Assembly (NCBI GenBank): GCA_005787585.1
Contig: SYAL01000027.1
Coordinates: 1 to 38,326 of the forward strand
From: Bacteroidota bacterium
GTDB lineage: Bacteria > Bacteroidota > Bacteroidia > B-17B0 > Aurantibacillaceae
DNA length: 38,326 bases
Direction: 5' to 3'
The translations under genes and the position numbers were made by a program. The notes under the pieces were generated by a model. The model saw only the letters and a program-made list of their open reading frames with translations. It made no database searches and had not been told where the DNA came from. This document shows, in pieces, positions 1 to 9,044 of this stretch (positions are counted from its first letter, which is position 1; each line of letters starts with the position of its first letter).

Positions 1-7
1 ATAAAAT

Positions 8-1879
8 ATGAAAAAAATAACATTATTTTTAATAATTTATTTTAGTTTGACTAAATTAAAGGCTGATGAGTCATATCGATATTTTATAAATTTAAATAAA
101 ATAATAAACGATAAGGTTTCTGTTTTATTAATAACTCCAAATATTAATCAAGAAGTGGTTGATTTTTGTTTTCCATCGATGGTTCCTGGCACCTATGAAG
201 TTTATGATTTTGGACGTTTTATATCTAATTTAAAAGTATTGGGTAAAAATAAAACAAAAATAAAAATTGAAAAAATAGATAAAAATACTTATCGGCTTTC
301 ACCAGCTTCACAAATAGAAAAAATAACCTATGATGTTGATGATACATGGGATGAGTGTAATTTAAAAGACACTAAAGAAAAAATTATTTTTGAACCAGGG
401 GGAACAAATTTTGAAAAAGGAAAAAACTTTTCGATTAATACACATAGTATGTTTGGATACTTTAAAGGATATAGTAATCGTGATTTTATTTTAGAATTTG
501 AAAAACCAAAAGACTTCTTTCCATCCACAGGATTAAATAATATAAATATCGGAATTAACAAAGATGTAATTAGTGTTTTTAATTATCATGACTTAGTTGA
601 TTCGCCAATTATGTATTTTATTCCAGATACTACAACCATAAAAATTGCAAAAACAAATGTTTTAGTTTCATGCTATTCTCCAAATAAAAAAATTACTTCT
701 AAATTCATCAGCGAAACACTAAAAGAATTGTTAATTGCACAAAAAGACTATTTAGGTGGAGAACTTCCTGTAGAAAAATATGCTTTTTTATTTTATTTTA
801 TGTCAGGTTCAAGTCTATCTGGTTCAAGCGGTGCTTTAGAACATTCATACTCATCTTTTTATGTATTGCCAGAATTTGATAGCTTGAGTATGCAACAACA
901 ACTTAGAGATGTGGCAGCACATGAATTTTTTCATATTGTAACGCCTCTTAATATTCATGCAAAAGAAATAGGTGATTTTGATTTTAATAATCCTCAAATG
1001 AGTGAGCATTTATGGCTCTATGAGGGAATGACTGAATATGCAGCACATCATGCTCAAGCAAAAAGTAAAATAATAGATATTGATCAATTATTAAATACTA
1101 TGATGCAAAAATACCAAACAAGTATAAAAGACTATAATGATACCATGAGTTTTACTTATATGAGTAAACACGTCCTAAATGAAAAAATACACAAACAATA
1201 TAATAACGTATATGAAAAAGGAGCTGTAATAGGTATGTGTTTAGATATTCTTTTAAGAGACTTAAGTGAAGGTAATTATGGTACACAAAATTTAATGAAA
1301 GATTTATCATTAAAATATGGTAAAAACAAATCATTTAATGATTCTGAATTATTTAAAGACATCGAAACTTTGACTTTTCCTGAAATTGGAAACTTTTTAA
1401 AAAGACATGTTGGTGGGACAGTTCCTCTTCCTATGTCTGAAATACTTAATAAGATTGGATTAGAATTTTCGAAAGAAAATTATAATTATGAATTTTCAAT
1501 AGGTAATCCTGATTTAAATTATAATGAAAAAACTAAAAGACTTTATGTTGAAAGTATTTATAATATTGATGAATTTGGAATAGAATTAAATTATGTGATT
1601 GGAGATGAATTACTAAAAATAAATGGAAAAAGTCTTGAACTAGACAAAATCAAAGAGACACTAACGGATTATTATGCATCAATAAAAGAGGGAGATAAAG
1701 TAATTATTCAAATTTTAAGGCCAGAAAAAAACAATAAAAATTATAAAACAATCGAATTAACTGCTATAGCAAAAAAAGTAAAAGTAATAAACGAAAATAA
1801 AATTAATTTAATTAAAAATTTAACTTCCAAACAAACTAAAACATTAACAGCCTGGATTGGATTAGAAATTGGAAATTAA
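8..1879 (+). CDS. M61 family metallopeptidase with C-terminal PDZ-like domain
   Basis: The protein has 623 residues. Residues 1-19 form a signal peptide (Lys-Lys start, hydrophobic core, ending near Lys-Ala/Asp), so it is probably periplasmic or exported. The zinc motif HEFFH lies at residues 305-309, and the third ligand is Glu339 in a Leu-Tyr-Glu-Gly-Met-Thr-Glu context, as in the M61 glycyl aminopeptidase family. An N-terminal beta domain precedes the catalytic part. Residues about 510-590 look like a PDZ domain (GIELNYVIGDELLKING), the usual M61 arrangement. The length fits the family. It lies 34 bases upstream of a TPR/OmpA gene on the same strand and may share a transcript with it. The substrate cannot be told from the sequence. 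The start is the first ATG and only seven bases precede it in the window, so its promoter is outside. Confidence 0.9.
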   Translation: MKKITLFLIIYFSLTKLKADESYRYFINLNKIINDKVSVLLITPNINQEVVDFCFPSMVPGTYEVYDFGRFISNLKVLGKNKTKIKIEKIDKNTYRLSPASQIEKITYDVDDTWDECNLKDTKEKIIFEPGGTNFEKGKNFSINTHSMFGYFKGYSNRDFILEFEKPKDFFPSTGLNNINIGINKDVISVFNYHDLVDSPIMYFIPDTTTIKIAKTNVLVSCYSPNKKITSKFISETLKELLIAQKDYLGGELPVEKYAFLFYFMSGSSLSGSSGALEHSYSSFYVLPEFDSLSMQQQLRDVAAHEFFHIVTPLNIHAKEIGDFDFNNPQMSEHLWLYEGMTEYAAHHAQAKSKIIDIDQLLNTMMQKYQTSIKDYNDTMSFTYMSKHVLNEKIHKQYNNVYEKGAVIGMCLDILLRDLSEGNYGTQNLMKDLSLKYGKNKSFNDSELFKDIETLTFPEIGNFLKRHVGGTVPLPMSEILNKIGLEFSKENYNYEFSIGNPDLNYNEKTKRLYVESIYNIDEFGIELNYVIGDELLKINGKSLELDKIKETLTDYYASIKEGDKVIIQILRPEKNNKNYKTIELTAIAKKVKVINENKINLIKNLTSKQTKTLTAWIGLEIGN

Positions 1880-1913
1880 CATATGTAATAATTAAAATTT
1901 AAACTACTCATAA

Positions 1914-3905
1914 ATGGCTTCCTTTATAATAAAACCTTATAGTTTAATTTATATTTTATTGTTTGTATCGCTTTGTATTAATGCACAAGATAATATTAAA
2001 CCCATTCAATATTCGAGTACAAATAAAAAAGCACTTAAATACTTTGATGAAGGTAAACGCTATTACGACGCGCGAAAAGATAAACAAGCAGAGGAGTGTT
2101 TTTTAAAAGCAATTGAAACGGATAAAACATTTATAGAGCCACATATTATAATTTCGATATTATGTTTAGAACAAGATAGAATTAAAGAGAGAATTTATCA
2201 TTTAGAAGAAGCAATAAAAAAGGGGCCACGAATTTATGTGGAAAATTATTTTAATCTTGCAGAAGCTGAATTTAGTAATGAAGAATACGAAAAATCAAAA
2301 CAACATTATTCTGAATTTTTAAAATTTACTCGAATAGATCCAAAAGATAAAGAAGATGCTATATTTAAAAATAAATGCATTGATTTTGCCATAGAAGCTA
2401 AAAAAAATCCAAAAAAAATAAATTTCTATAATGCAGGCCCTTCGCTAAATACTGCTGATAACGAATATTTTCCAACAATTACGGCCGATGAAAATTATTT
2501 TATTTATACGCGAAAAATTGCATGTCAAAATTGTATAAGTAAATCTCAAGAAGATTTATTTATTTCAAAAAAAGATGTTGTATCAACTTGGGCTGTATCA
2601 AGACAAATTAATGAATTAAGTAGTGATGGTAATGAAGGTGCTCCATCAATATCTGCTGATGGAAATTATATGTTTATGACAATTTCACAAGAAATAGATG
2701 GGAAATATATGGGAGGTCAATCAAATGGATTAGGTAGCTGCGATATTTTTTATACACAAAAAGTGAATGGAAGATGGATGAAACCAATTAATTTGGGTAC
2801 TAAAATTAATTCTAGTATGTGGGAAAGTCAGCCTAGTTTTAGCAGCGATGGAAAAACATTATATTTTGTGAGAGGAACACCAGCTAGAAATGGAACTATA
2901 AAAGGAATAGATATATACTACTCAGTAGTAGATGCAAACGGTAAATTTTCGCAAGCAGTTAAATTACCTTCAATTATTAATACCGAAAAAGATGAACAGT
3001 CAGTATTTATTCATCCAGACAATCAAACTCTCTATTTTTCGAGCGAGGGGCATATTGGAATGGGTGGTGCAGATATTTTTATGAGTAAACGAAAAGCAGA
3101 TGGTAATTGGGGTGAGCCCGTTAATTTGGGGTATCCCATAAATACATCTAAAGATGAAAACAGTTTATTGGTTTCGCCAAGCGGACAAATGGGATACTTC
3201 GCATCAGACAGAACTGGTGGATTTGGTGGATTAGACTTATATCAGTTTGAAATGCCAGATAACATGAGGCCTGAAAAAATTACATATGTAAAAGGAAAGG
3301 TATATAATGCCAAAACAAAAGAGCCTCTAGAAGCAAGTTTTGAAGTTTTTGATCTGGCTTCTCAATTATCAATTGCAGAATTATATTCTCAAAAAAATGG
3401 AGAATTTTTAGTTACATTGACTGCAAATAAAAACTATTTAATTAATGTTAATAAAACAGGATTTTTATTTTATAGTGATAACTTTAGCTTAAAAGAAATA
3501 CAAGCTAATTTTAATAAACCTTTTGAATTAAATATACCATTAGAACCAATTGATGTTGATGGAAAAGTAGAACTTAAAAATATATTTTTTGATGTGAATA
3601 AATGGGATATAAAACCAGAAAGTATAGTTGAAATAACTAAATTAATTCAACTTTTAACTAAAAACTTAAACATTAAAATTGAAATTAGTGGGCATACAGA
3701 TACTGACGGTGATAAAAAAAGTAATATTAGTTTATCAACTAACCGTTCAAAATCAGTTTACGATTACTTAAACATTGTCGGTAAAATAGACTTAAGTCGA
3801 TTAACTTATAAGGGTTATGGAGACTCGCAGCCAAAAGTTGCAAACGATACACCTCAAAATAAGGCACTAAACAGAAGAATTGAGTTTAAAGTGACTTCAA
3901 AATAA
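1914..3905 (+). CDS. TPR / PD40 beta-propeller / OmpA-family cell-envelope protein
   Basis: The protein has 663 residues. A signal peptide covers about residues 1-24, ending in a typical Asn-Ala-Gln. TPR-like helices follow at about 35-130, then PD40 (WD40-like) blades at about 180-445, with repeated motifs such as FPTITADENYFIYT, APSISADGNYMFMT and QPSFSSDGKTLYFV. A carboxypeptidase-regulatory-like beta domain lies at about 455-540. The OmpA C-terminal peptidoglycan-binding domain is at about 555-663 (IEISGHTDTDG, then NRSKSVYDYL, ending NRRIEFKV). This architecture is common in Bacteroidota and resembles outer-membrane-anchored proteins found with type IX secretion and gliding (SprE- or PorE-like), but the specific role here is not shown. 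It converges with asnB, leaving two bases between the stop codons. Confidence 0.9.
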   Translation: MASFIIKPYSLIYILLFVSLCINAQDNIKPIQYSSTNKKALKYFDEGKRYYDARKDKQAEECFLKAIETDKTFIEPHIIISILCLEQDRIKERIYHLEEAIKKGPRIYVENYFNLAEAEFSNEEYEKSKQHYSEFLKFTRIDPKDKEDAIFKNKCIDFAIEAKKNPKKINFYNAGPSLNTADNEYFPTITADENYFIYTRKIACQNCISKSQEDLFISKKDVVSTWAVSRQINELSSDGNEGAPSISADGNYMFMTISQEIDGKYMGGQSNGLGSCDIFYTQKVNGRWMKPINLGTKINSSMWESQPSFSSDGKTLYFVRGTPARNGTIKGIDIYYSVVDANGKFSQAVKLPSIINTEKDEQSVFIHPDNQTLYFSSEGHIGMGGADIFMSKRKADGNWGEPVNLGYPINTSKDENSLLVSPSGQMGYFASDRTGGFGGLDLYQFEMPDNMRPEKITYVKGKVYNAKTKEPLEASFEVFDLASQLSIAELYSQKNGEFLVTLTANKNYLINVNKTGFLFYSDNFSLKEIQANFNKPFELNIPLEPIDVDGKVELKNIFFDVNKWDIKPESIVEITKLIQLLTKNLNIKIEISGHTDTDGDKKSNISLSTNRSKSVYDYLNIVGKIDLSRLTYKGYGDSQPKVANDTPQNKALNRRIEFKVTSK

Positions 3906-3907
3906 GA

Positions 3908-5821
3908 TTATAAAAACATTTTTTGCCAGCGATTCAAAACAAAAAGTTTAAATAATAATTTATTATGAAAAGAATTATTGGGATCAGAGTTTTGAATTTT
4001 ACTATAATTAACAAATTCAAAATCAGCAGACTTTATTTCCGACAATAATTGTGGTCGAATTGTTTGCATCCATTTTTGCATGGGAGTTTCAAAGCCTTTT
4101 TTATCGTGTCTATAATAAATTTCATTAGGCAATTTTGATTTTAAAGCCTCTCGTAATAAAAATTTTGATATACCATATTTAATTTTTTTATTTCCATTAA
4201 AAGAAAACATCAAATTAATTAAATCAATATCGTCTGAAAATGGTGTACGACTTTCAACACTGTGAAACATAGCGCAACGATCTTCGCATTTTAAAAAAGA
4301 TTTTAAACGTGTTTGATAAATATCACTTAATAATTGTTGATTTATATCATTAAAATAAACAGATGGGTTTTTGATTAAAGATTTATTAGTAAAAGAATCG
4401 TTAAAAAAAATAGAGAAATTACTTTTATTAAAATAATATTTTTGCTTTAACTTTTCTTTAAAATAAAATTGAAATGGATTAATAATTGTTATTCGACTTC
4501 TCGAAATTTCATTTAATCCAGAGATAAAATGACCTTTTGAAAAAAAGTTATTCCATCTAGCTAAAAAATGATGGTGGTATCCAGCAAATAATTCATCGGC
4601 TCCTTGACCATCTAAAACTACTTTAATATTATTTTGTTTAGCTAGTTCCATCACTTTAAACTGAGCATATGTACTAGTATCCCATATAGGAACATCTTGC
4701 GAATATATTAATGTGTCTATCTCATCTAAAAAACCATTTAAGCAAGGTTCGGTTTTATAATGTTTTGCATTTATTTTTTTTGCCACACAATCTGCAAAAT
4801 ACTCTTCGTTAATTTTTTCATTTTTAAAAACCGATGTAAAACAAGAAATTGGTTGCTTTGAAAAATGAGCTATAGTTGTTGCTAAAGCGCTACTATCTAT
4901 TCCTCCACTTAAACAAGTCCCAACTTCAACATCACTTCTCAATCGAATTTTTACAGCATTCTCAAAAACAAAACTTATTTTTTCAATTAATTCATTTTCA
5001 TTTAAAAAATCGTTTTTTAAATTTACATATTGACTTAAATGATAATATGATTCAGTTTTAATCTTACAAGATGAAATATCAAAAAACAAATTCGTGCCTG
5101 GCCATAATTCTATTATTTCCTCAAAAAAATTTTCAGTATTTGATTCAAGTAAATCATTAAATAAATAATTTTGAAGTGCCTCGCTATTAATTTTAGCTTT
5201 AATTAGACCTGCTTTTATAAAAGCTTTTTGCTCACTAGCAAATGAAAAAAAATGAGAATTATTTATATAATAAAAGGGTTTAACTCCAAATCTATCGCGT
5301 GAAGCAAAACACATTTTTTTATCAGCATCATAAATACAAAATGCCCACATTCCATTAAATTTTTCAATACATTTATGACCCCATTGTTTATAAGCATTTA
5401 ATACAACTTCTGTATCTGTTTCTGATATAAAAACATGTCCTAATTTTTTAAGATCGGCTTTTAATTCAATATAATTATAAATTTCTCCATTAAAAGTAAT
5501 CCAAACTTCACCAACAGAAGACTTCATAGGCTGATGGCCAGCTTCAGTTAAATCAATAATAGATAATCGACGGTGAGCAAAAGCTAAAAAATTTTGATTG
5601 TGCGATTTTGAAATATGAGATTGAGGTATATAATTTAAATCCGTTCTTAAAAAATCTTTAATAGATTTGTTAAAAAATGGAATAGTTTCATTTTTGGAAG
5701 AAAGAATAAAACCTTCGCCATCGGGGCCACGATGTTTTATGGCATTAGACATTAAAATAATTGATTGAGATAGATCAATTGTATTTTCTTTTTTTAATAT
5801 AATTCCGGCAATACCACACAT
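3908..5821 (-). CDS. asnB: Glutamine-hydrolysing asparagine synthetase
   Basis: The 637-residue protein starts MCGIAGI, so Cys2 is exposed after Met removal as the glutaminase nucleophile of the class II (Ntn) amidotransferase domain, which covers about residues 2-215. RHRRLSIIDL-type and NGEIYN motifs (FAHRRLSIID, FNGEIYNY) confirm the glutaminase site. The synthetase domain carries the ATP-pyrophosphate loop SGGIDSS at residues 305-311 and a downstream DGQGADELFAGY motif. It would convert aspartate, ATP and glutamine to asparagine in the cytoplasm. It is longer than E. coli AsnB (about 554) and close to the long form seen in many Bacteroidota and in some polysaccharide loci. It lies 14 bases downstream of the TM2-domain gene on the same strand and is probably co-transcribed. 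Confidence 0.93.
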   Translation of the reverse strand: MCGIAGIILKKENTIDLSQSIILMSNAIKHRGPDGEGFILSSKNETIPFFNKSIKDFLRTDLNYIPQSHISKSHNQNFLAFAHRRLSIIDLTEAGHQPMKSSVGEVWITFNGEIYNYIELKADLKKLGHVFISETDTEVVLNAYKQWGHKCIEKFNGMWAFCIYDADKKMCFASRDRFGVKPFYYINNSHFFSFASEQKAFIKAGLIKAKINSEALQNYLFNDLLESNTENFFEEIIELWPGTNLFFDISSCKIKTESYYHLSQYVNLKNDFLNENELIEKISFVFENAVKIRLRSDVEVGTCLSGGIDSSALATTIAHFSKQPISCFTSVFKNEKINEEYFADCVAKKINAKHYKTEPCLNGFLDEIDTLIYSQDVPIWDTSTYAQFKVMELAKQNNIKVVLDGQGADELFAGYHHHFLARWNNFFSKGHFISGLNEISRSRITIINPFQFYFKEKLKQKYYFNKSNFSIFFNDSFTNKSLIKNPSVYFNDINQQLLSDIYQTRLKSFLKCEDRCAMFHSVESRTPFSDDIDLINLMFSFNGNKKIKYGISKFLLREALKSKLPNEIYYRHDKKGFETPMQKWMQTIRPQLLSEIKSADFEFVNYSKIQNSDPNNSFHNKLLFKLFVLNRWQKMFL

Positions 5822-5835
5822 ATTAAATTTAATAT

Positions 5836-6288
5836 CTAATCAGCCCACATAAATACACCTGGTTTATTAATGTATTTATCTAAATCATTATCTGATAGTA
5901 AAAAAATAAAATCAATCAAAGGTAAAACGCCAAAAACTCCACCAATACTTCCAATATAAACGACTGGAACGTGAGGATAGCAACCGAGATAAATTCTATG
6001 TAACGCAACTATACCAAAAGGGAAAGGGAATGCCAAAACAGCTGCAGTTATTCTTTTATTTCGTTTTTGTTTAAATCTAAATAATTGAAAAATAGGATTA
6101 GGCCTTTTAAAATTAATGTTTTTTAATTCTATACAATGAGAATAAGAATCATTAATTGCCGAATAATCTGAATCAATGTAAATACAAACATTTGAACTTG
6201 AGGATAAATTAAAAGATAATATAGCTAAAAGAATAGAAGTTAATATTTTAGACATTTTTATTTTTTTCAAAAAATAACCTATTTTCAT
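5836..6288 (-). CDS. TM2-domain membrane protein with extracytoplasmic N-terminal part
   Basis: I chose the ATG at 6288 (about 150 residues) because a -7 promoter box (minus strand 6301-6294, TATTTTTG) ends five bases before it, the spacing seen at several other genes here. A longer reading from 6324 and a shorter ATG at 6255 are possible. The protein has an N-terminal hydrophobic signal-like segment (SKILTSILLAILSF), a short Ser-rich and Cys-containing region, a basic linker (FRFKQKRNKR), then a TM2-type pair of transmembrane helices. The TM2 motif is visible as an alanine/glycine-rich first helix, a His-Arg-Ile-Tyr-Leu-Gly turn, then Gly-Ser-Ile-Gly-Gly-Val and a second helix ending Leu-Ile-Asp. 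Function unknown. Such proteins recur in Bacteroidota. It is transcribed just ahead of asnB. Confidence 0.75.
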   Translation of the reverse strand: MKIGYFLKKIKMSKILTSILLAILSFNLSSSSNVCIYIDSDYSAINDSYSHCIELKNINFKRPNPIFQLFRFKQKRNKRITAAVLAFPFPFGIVALHRIYLGCYPHVPVVYIGSIGGVFGVLPLIDFIFLLSDNDLDKYINKPGVFMWAD

Positions 6289-6293
6289 TTTAT

Positions 6294-6301
6294 CAAAAAT
6301 A
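6294..6301 (-). promoter_or_regulatory. -7 promoter box (TAnnTTTG) of the TM2/asnB operon
   Basis: Reading the minus strand, TATTTTTG ends five bases before the ATG at 6288. A TTG at 6324-6322 lies 20 bases further upstream, in the range expected for the Bacteroidota -33 element. This box decides the start chosen for the TM2 gene. Confidence 0.5.
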
Positions 6302-6364
6302 TTAAAACCATTAACAATATGCAATATCGCTATTTTAAATTGAAATTTTATTCATTCAACATAG

Positions 6365-6393
6365 TTTGTTTTATGAGGAGTTTTTTATCTTTG
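6365..6393 (+). promoter_or_regulatory. Bacteroidota-type promoter of glmM (-33 TTTG, -7 TATCTTTG)
   Basis: TTTG at 6365-6368 and TATCTTTG at 6386-6393 are separated by 17 bases, close to the Bacteroidota consensus TTTG-N(~19)-TAnnTTTG. Transcription would start near 6400, giving a leader of about ten bases before the TTG start codon at 6412. It is the most complete promoter in the window. Confidence 0.6.
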
Positions 6394-6411
6394 TATTAAA
6401 TTAAAATTACT

Positions 6412-7806
6412 TTGACTTTAATAAAAAGTATTTCAGGAATAAGAGGCACAATAGGAGGTAAACCCAATCAAGGTTTGACCCCAATTGATACCGTAAAGTT
6501 TGTTTCGGCATATGGCACCTGGGTTATTAATCAAAATCCTAACAAAAAGGTTTCAATTATCATTGGGAGAGATGCAAGAATTAGTGGAACAATGATATCT
6601 TATATTGTTACTGGAACTCTAATGGGTTTAGGAATAGATGTGATTGATCTTAAACTTAGCACAACGCCTACTGTTGAGATGGCTGTTTGTGATTTAAGTG
6701 CTCAGGGAGGAATTATTTTAACGGCAAGTCATAATCCTAGACAATGGAATGCTTTAAAACTTTTAAATGCCTCCGGAGAGTTTATAAGCGAATCCATAGG
6801 ATTAGAAATATTAAGTATTGCCGAAAGCGAAAATTTTAATTATGCTGAAATTAAGAATTTGGGGAAATACACTGTTAATTCAGATTATTTATCAACTCAT
6901 TTACAAAAAATAATTAATTTACCTTATGTTGATTGTGAAGCAATTAAAAAAGCTAATTTATCTGTAGTTATTGATGCTATTAATTCAAGTGGTGCTATTG
7001 TGGTGCCAAAACTTTTAACTTTATTAGGCGTAGAAAAATTTGAACTTATTCACGGCGAAACTCATGGAGATTTTGCTCATAATCCTGAACCACTTCCTGA
7101 ACATTTAAATGATTTGAGTAAAGCTGTTTTAATACAAAAGGCTCAACTAGGAATTAGTGTAGATCCGGATGTTGACCGACTTGCTTTTGTATGCGAAGAC
7201 GGAGAAATGTTTGGAGAAGAATATACTCTTGTAGCAGTGGCAGACTTTGTTTTAAAACATCATAAAAAGGCAAACACTGTTAGTAATCTTTCTAGCACTC
7301 GAGCACTAAGAGATATTACTGAAATGAATGGTGGTATTTATTCAGCATCGGCTGTAGGAGAAGTAAATGTTGTAAACATGATGAAAAGTACAAAAGCCAT
7401 TATTGGCGGTGAAGGCAATGGTGGTATTATTTTACCAGAATTACATTATGGACGTGATGCACTAGTAGGAATAGCTATTTTTTTAACTCATTTAGCTAAA
7501 TATGGAAAATCGGCTTCTATGTTAAGAAAATCTTATCCTAATTATTATATTTCGAAAAACAAAATAGAATTAACTCCCGAAATAGATGTAAATCATATAT
7601 TAAAAGAAATAACTAAAAAATACGAAAAGCAACCAATTAATATTGCAGATGGAGTTAAAATAGAATTTGATAAAGAGTGGGTACATCTTCGAAAAAGTAA
7701 TACAGAGCCAATAATACGAATTTATAGCGAGAGCCAATCGATTTCTACAGCAAATAGTTTATCTGAGAAAATAATATCAGATATTAAAGATATTTTAAAA
7801 AAATAA
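6412..7806 (+). CDS. glmM: Phosphoglucosamine mutase (phosphohexomutase family)
   Basis: The protein has 464 residues from a TTG start. It begins with the SISGIRGTIGG signature of phosphohexomutases. The catalytic phosphoserine is Ser106 in TASHNP, and the magnesium-binding loop is Asp251-Pro-Asp253-Val-Asp255-Arg. GEGNGGIILPELHYGRD is the sugar-binding loop, and the phosphate-binding RKSNTEPIIRIY lies near the C-terminus. The expected reaction is glucosamine-6-phosphate to glucosamine-1-phosphate on the way to UDP-GlcNAc for peptidoglycan and LPS. A phosphoglucomutase or phosphomannomutase role cannot be excluded from motifs alone. No in-frame ATG exists near the N-terminus before the signature, so TTG is the credible start. 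Its promoter at 6365-6393 faces away from the TM2/asnB operon. Confidence 0.88.
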   Translation: MTLIKSISGIRGTIGGKPNQGLTPIDTVKFVSAYGTWVINQNPNKKVSIIIGRDARISGTMISYIVTGTLMGLGIDVIDLKLSTTPTVEMAVCDLSAQGGIILTASHNPRQWNALKLLNASGEFISESIGLEILSIAESENFNYAEIKNLGKYTVNSDYLSTHLQKIINLPYVDCEAIKKANLSVVIDAINSSGAIVVPKLLTLLGVEKFELIHGETHGDFAHNPEPLPEHLNDLSKAVLIQKAQLGISVDPDVDRLAFVCEDGEMFGEEYTLVAVADFVLKHHKKANTVSNLSSTRALRDITEMNGGIYSASAVGEVNVVNMMKSTKAIIGGEGNGGIILPELHYGRDALVGIAIFLTHLAKYGKSASMLRKSYPNYYISKNKIELTPEIDVNHILKEITKKYEKQPINIADGVKIEFDKEWVHLRKSNTEPIIRIYSESQSISTANSLSEKIISDIKDILKK

Positions 7807-7823
7807 TAGCTTTAAAACTTTAT

Positions 7824-7848
7824 AAATACCTCTGTATTTTAATTTTTT
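7824..7848 (+). terminator. Possible weak rho-independent terminator after glmM
   Basis: AAATAC at 7824-7829 and GTATTT at 7834-7839 can pair around a CTCT loop, followed by a T-rich run to 7848. The stem has six pairs and only one is G-C, so it would be weak, but it sits 18 bases after the glmM stop and just before the next gene. Confidence 0.35.
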
Positions 7849-7859
7849 ATCAAACAACC

Positions 7860-8345
7860 ATGGCTATAAAAATACAATTATTACTCACTAGCTTATTATT
7901 TATCTCATTTGGTATAAAATGTCAAACTGTTAGTCATATTTATAAAATTGATGATTTATTATACAGAATAAAATCTAAAGATACTCTATATGTATTAAAT
8001 TTTTGGGCTACATGGTGTAAACCCTGTGTATCAGAATTACCAGTATTTGACAGTCTTTATAATCAAACTCAAAACCAAAAAGTAAAAATTTTATTAGTTA
8101 GTTTAGATTTTTCTGAAAACATATCTGATAAAGTAAATCCATTTTTAAAAAAAAATAAGATAAAACCTACTGTAATTTTATTAGACGAAATAAATGGCAA
8201 TGATTTTATTAATAAAATATCTAAAATTTGGAGCGGCTCAATACCTGCAACCTTATTTAAAAAAGGAAAAAAAACGGTTTTGATTGAAAATAAATTGAGA
8301 TTTAATGATTTACAAATACATATAGATAAAATTTTAAAAAAATAA
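7860..8345 (+). CDS. TlpA/ResA-like thioredoxin-fold protein
   Basis: The protein has 161 residues with a signal peptide over about residues 1-21 (hydrophobic LLLTSLLFISFGIKC). The redox motif is Trp52-Cys53-Lys54-Pro55-Cys56 in the context NFWATWCKPC, typical of TlpA, ResA and other extracytoplasmic thioredoxins. The conserved cis-Pro region is seen as GSIPATLF. It probably reduces or exchanges disulfides in the periplasm. Cys21 near the end of the hydrophobic segment could instead make it a lipoprotein, though the preceding Ile-Lys is not a classical lipobox. It follows glmM by 53 bases and precedes a glutathione peroxidase on the same strand. Confidence 0.85.
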   Translation: MAIKIQLLLTSLLFISFGIKCQTVSHIYKIDDLLYRIKSKDTLYVLNFWATWCKPCVSELPVFDSLYNQTQNQKVKILLVSLDFSENISDKVNPFLKKNKIKPTVILLDEINGNDFINKISKIWSGSIPATLFKKGKKTVLIENKLRFNDLQIHIDKILKK

Positions 8346-8487
8346 TAAAAATTCAATTTATACTCAAATTCTCAAATAGATTTAAAAAATCGAGCCTAAT
8401 TGCTCAAATTTTCATGAATATTCGATTAAAAAACATTAAAAAATAAACAATTAATCATTATTATTGTATTCTTAATAAACTTTGTAT

Positions 8488-9042
8488 ATGAAATTATATT
8501 CTTTAACATTTTTAATCACTACACTCCTCATTGCAGTGTTTTTACTTTCTTTTACACTAAAAAAACCTGTTAATAAAAACATTTATGACTTTAAATTAAA
8601 AACTATTGACGGGCAAGAAATTAGTTTATTAAAATATAAAGGAAAAAAATTATTATTGGTAAATGTTGCAAGTGAATGTGGTTATACTAGACAGTATACA
8701 AACCTTCAAGAGTTACATGAAAAATATGGTAATAAAGTTATTGTAATAGGTTTACCTGCAAATAATTTCGGTGGCCAAGAACCAGGAACTAATTCAGAAA
8801 TTAAATCATTTTGCACAAAAAACTATGGAGTTACCTTTCTAATGATGGATAAAATCAATGTCATTGGTAATGATATTCATCCTTTGTACGAATGGTTGTG
8901 TAATAAAACAAAAAACGGAGTTTGTTCTGAGGCTCCTACATGGAATTTTTGTAAATATTTAATAGACGAGAATGGGAAAATAATAAAATTTTTTAGCAGT
9001 AAAACCGATCCATTAAGTAAAGATATAATTTCTCTTTTGTAG
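8488..9042 (+). CDS. Glutathione peroxidase-family thiol peroxidase
   Basis: The protein has 184 residues from the ATG at 8488. A TTG two codons upstream is also open but unnecessary. An N-terminal hydrophobic segment (about residues 5-21) suggests membrane anchoring or export. The peroxidatic Cys64 lies in NVASECGYT. The family motifs LPANNFGGQEPG and WNFCKYLIDENGKII follow, giving the Gln and Trp of the catalytic tetrad. A second Cys (in SFCTKNYGVTF) suggests a thioredoxin-dependent 2-Cys enzyme, as in most bacterial homologues, rather than a glutathione enzyme. It would reduce peroxides. It converges with rsmE, leaving two bases between them. Its cysteine version has no selenocysteine codon. 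Confidence 0.9.
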   Translation: MKLYSLTFLITTLLIAVFLLSFTLKKPVNKNIYDFKLKTIDGQEISLLKYKGKKLLLVNVASECGYTRQYTNLQELHEKYGNKVIVIGLPANNFGGQEPGTNSEIKSFCTKNYGVTFLMMDKINVIGNDIHPLYEWLCNKTKNGVCSEAPTWNFCKYLIDENGKIIKFFSSKTDPLSKDIISLL

Positions 9043-9044
9043 TT

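Noticed and set aside
8069..8356. A minus-strand open frame of 95 codons across the thioredoxin-like gene
   Set aside because: It is antisense to a gene with clear motifs and its translation is low-complexity and Phe-rich.
8381..8440. An inverted AATCGA/TCGATT pair and a GAGC/GCTC pair between the thioredoxin-like and peroxidase genes
   Set aside because: The first pair has a long loop and the second is only four base pairs, too weak to call a terminator or operator.
8485..8499. A TTG two codons upstream as the peroxidase start
   Set aside because: The ATG at 8488 is in frame and makes a normal N-terminus, so the TTG adds nothing.
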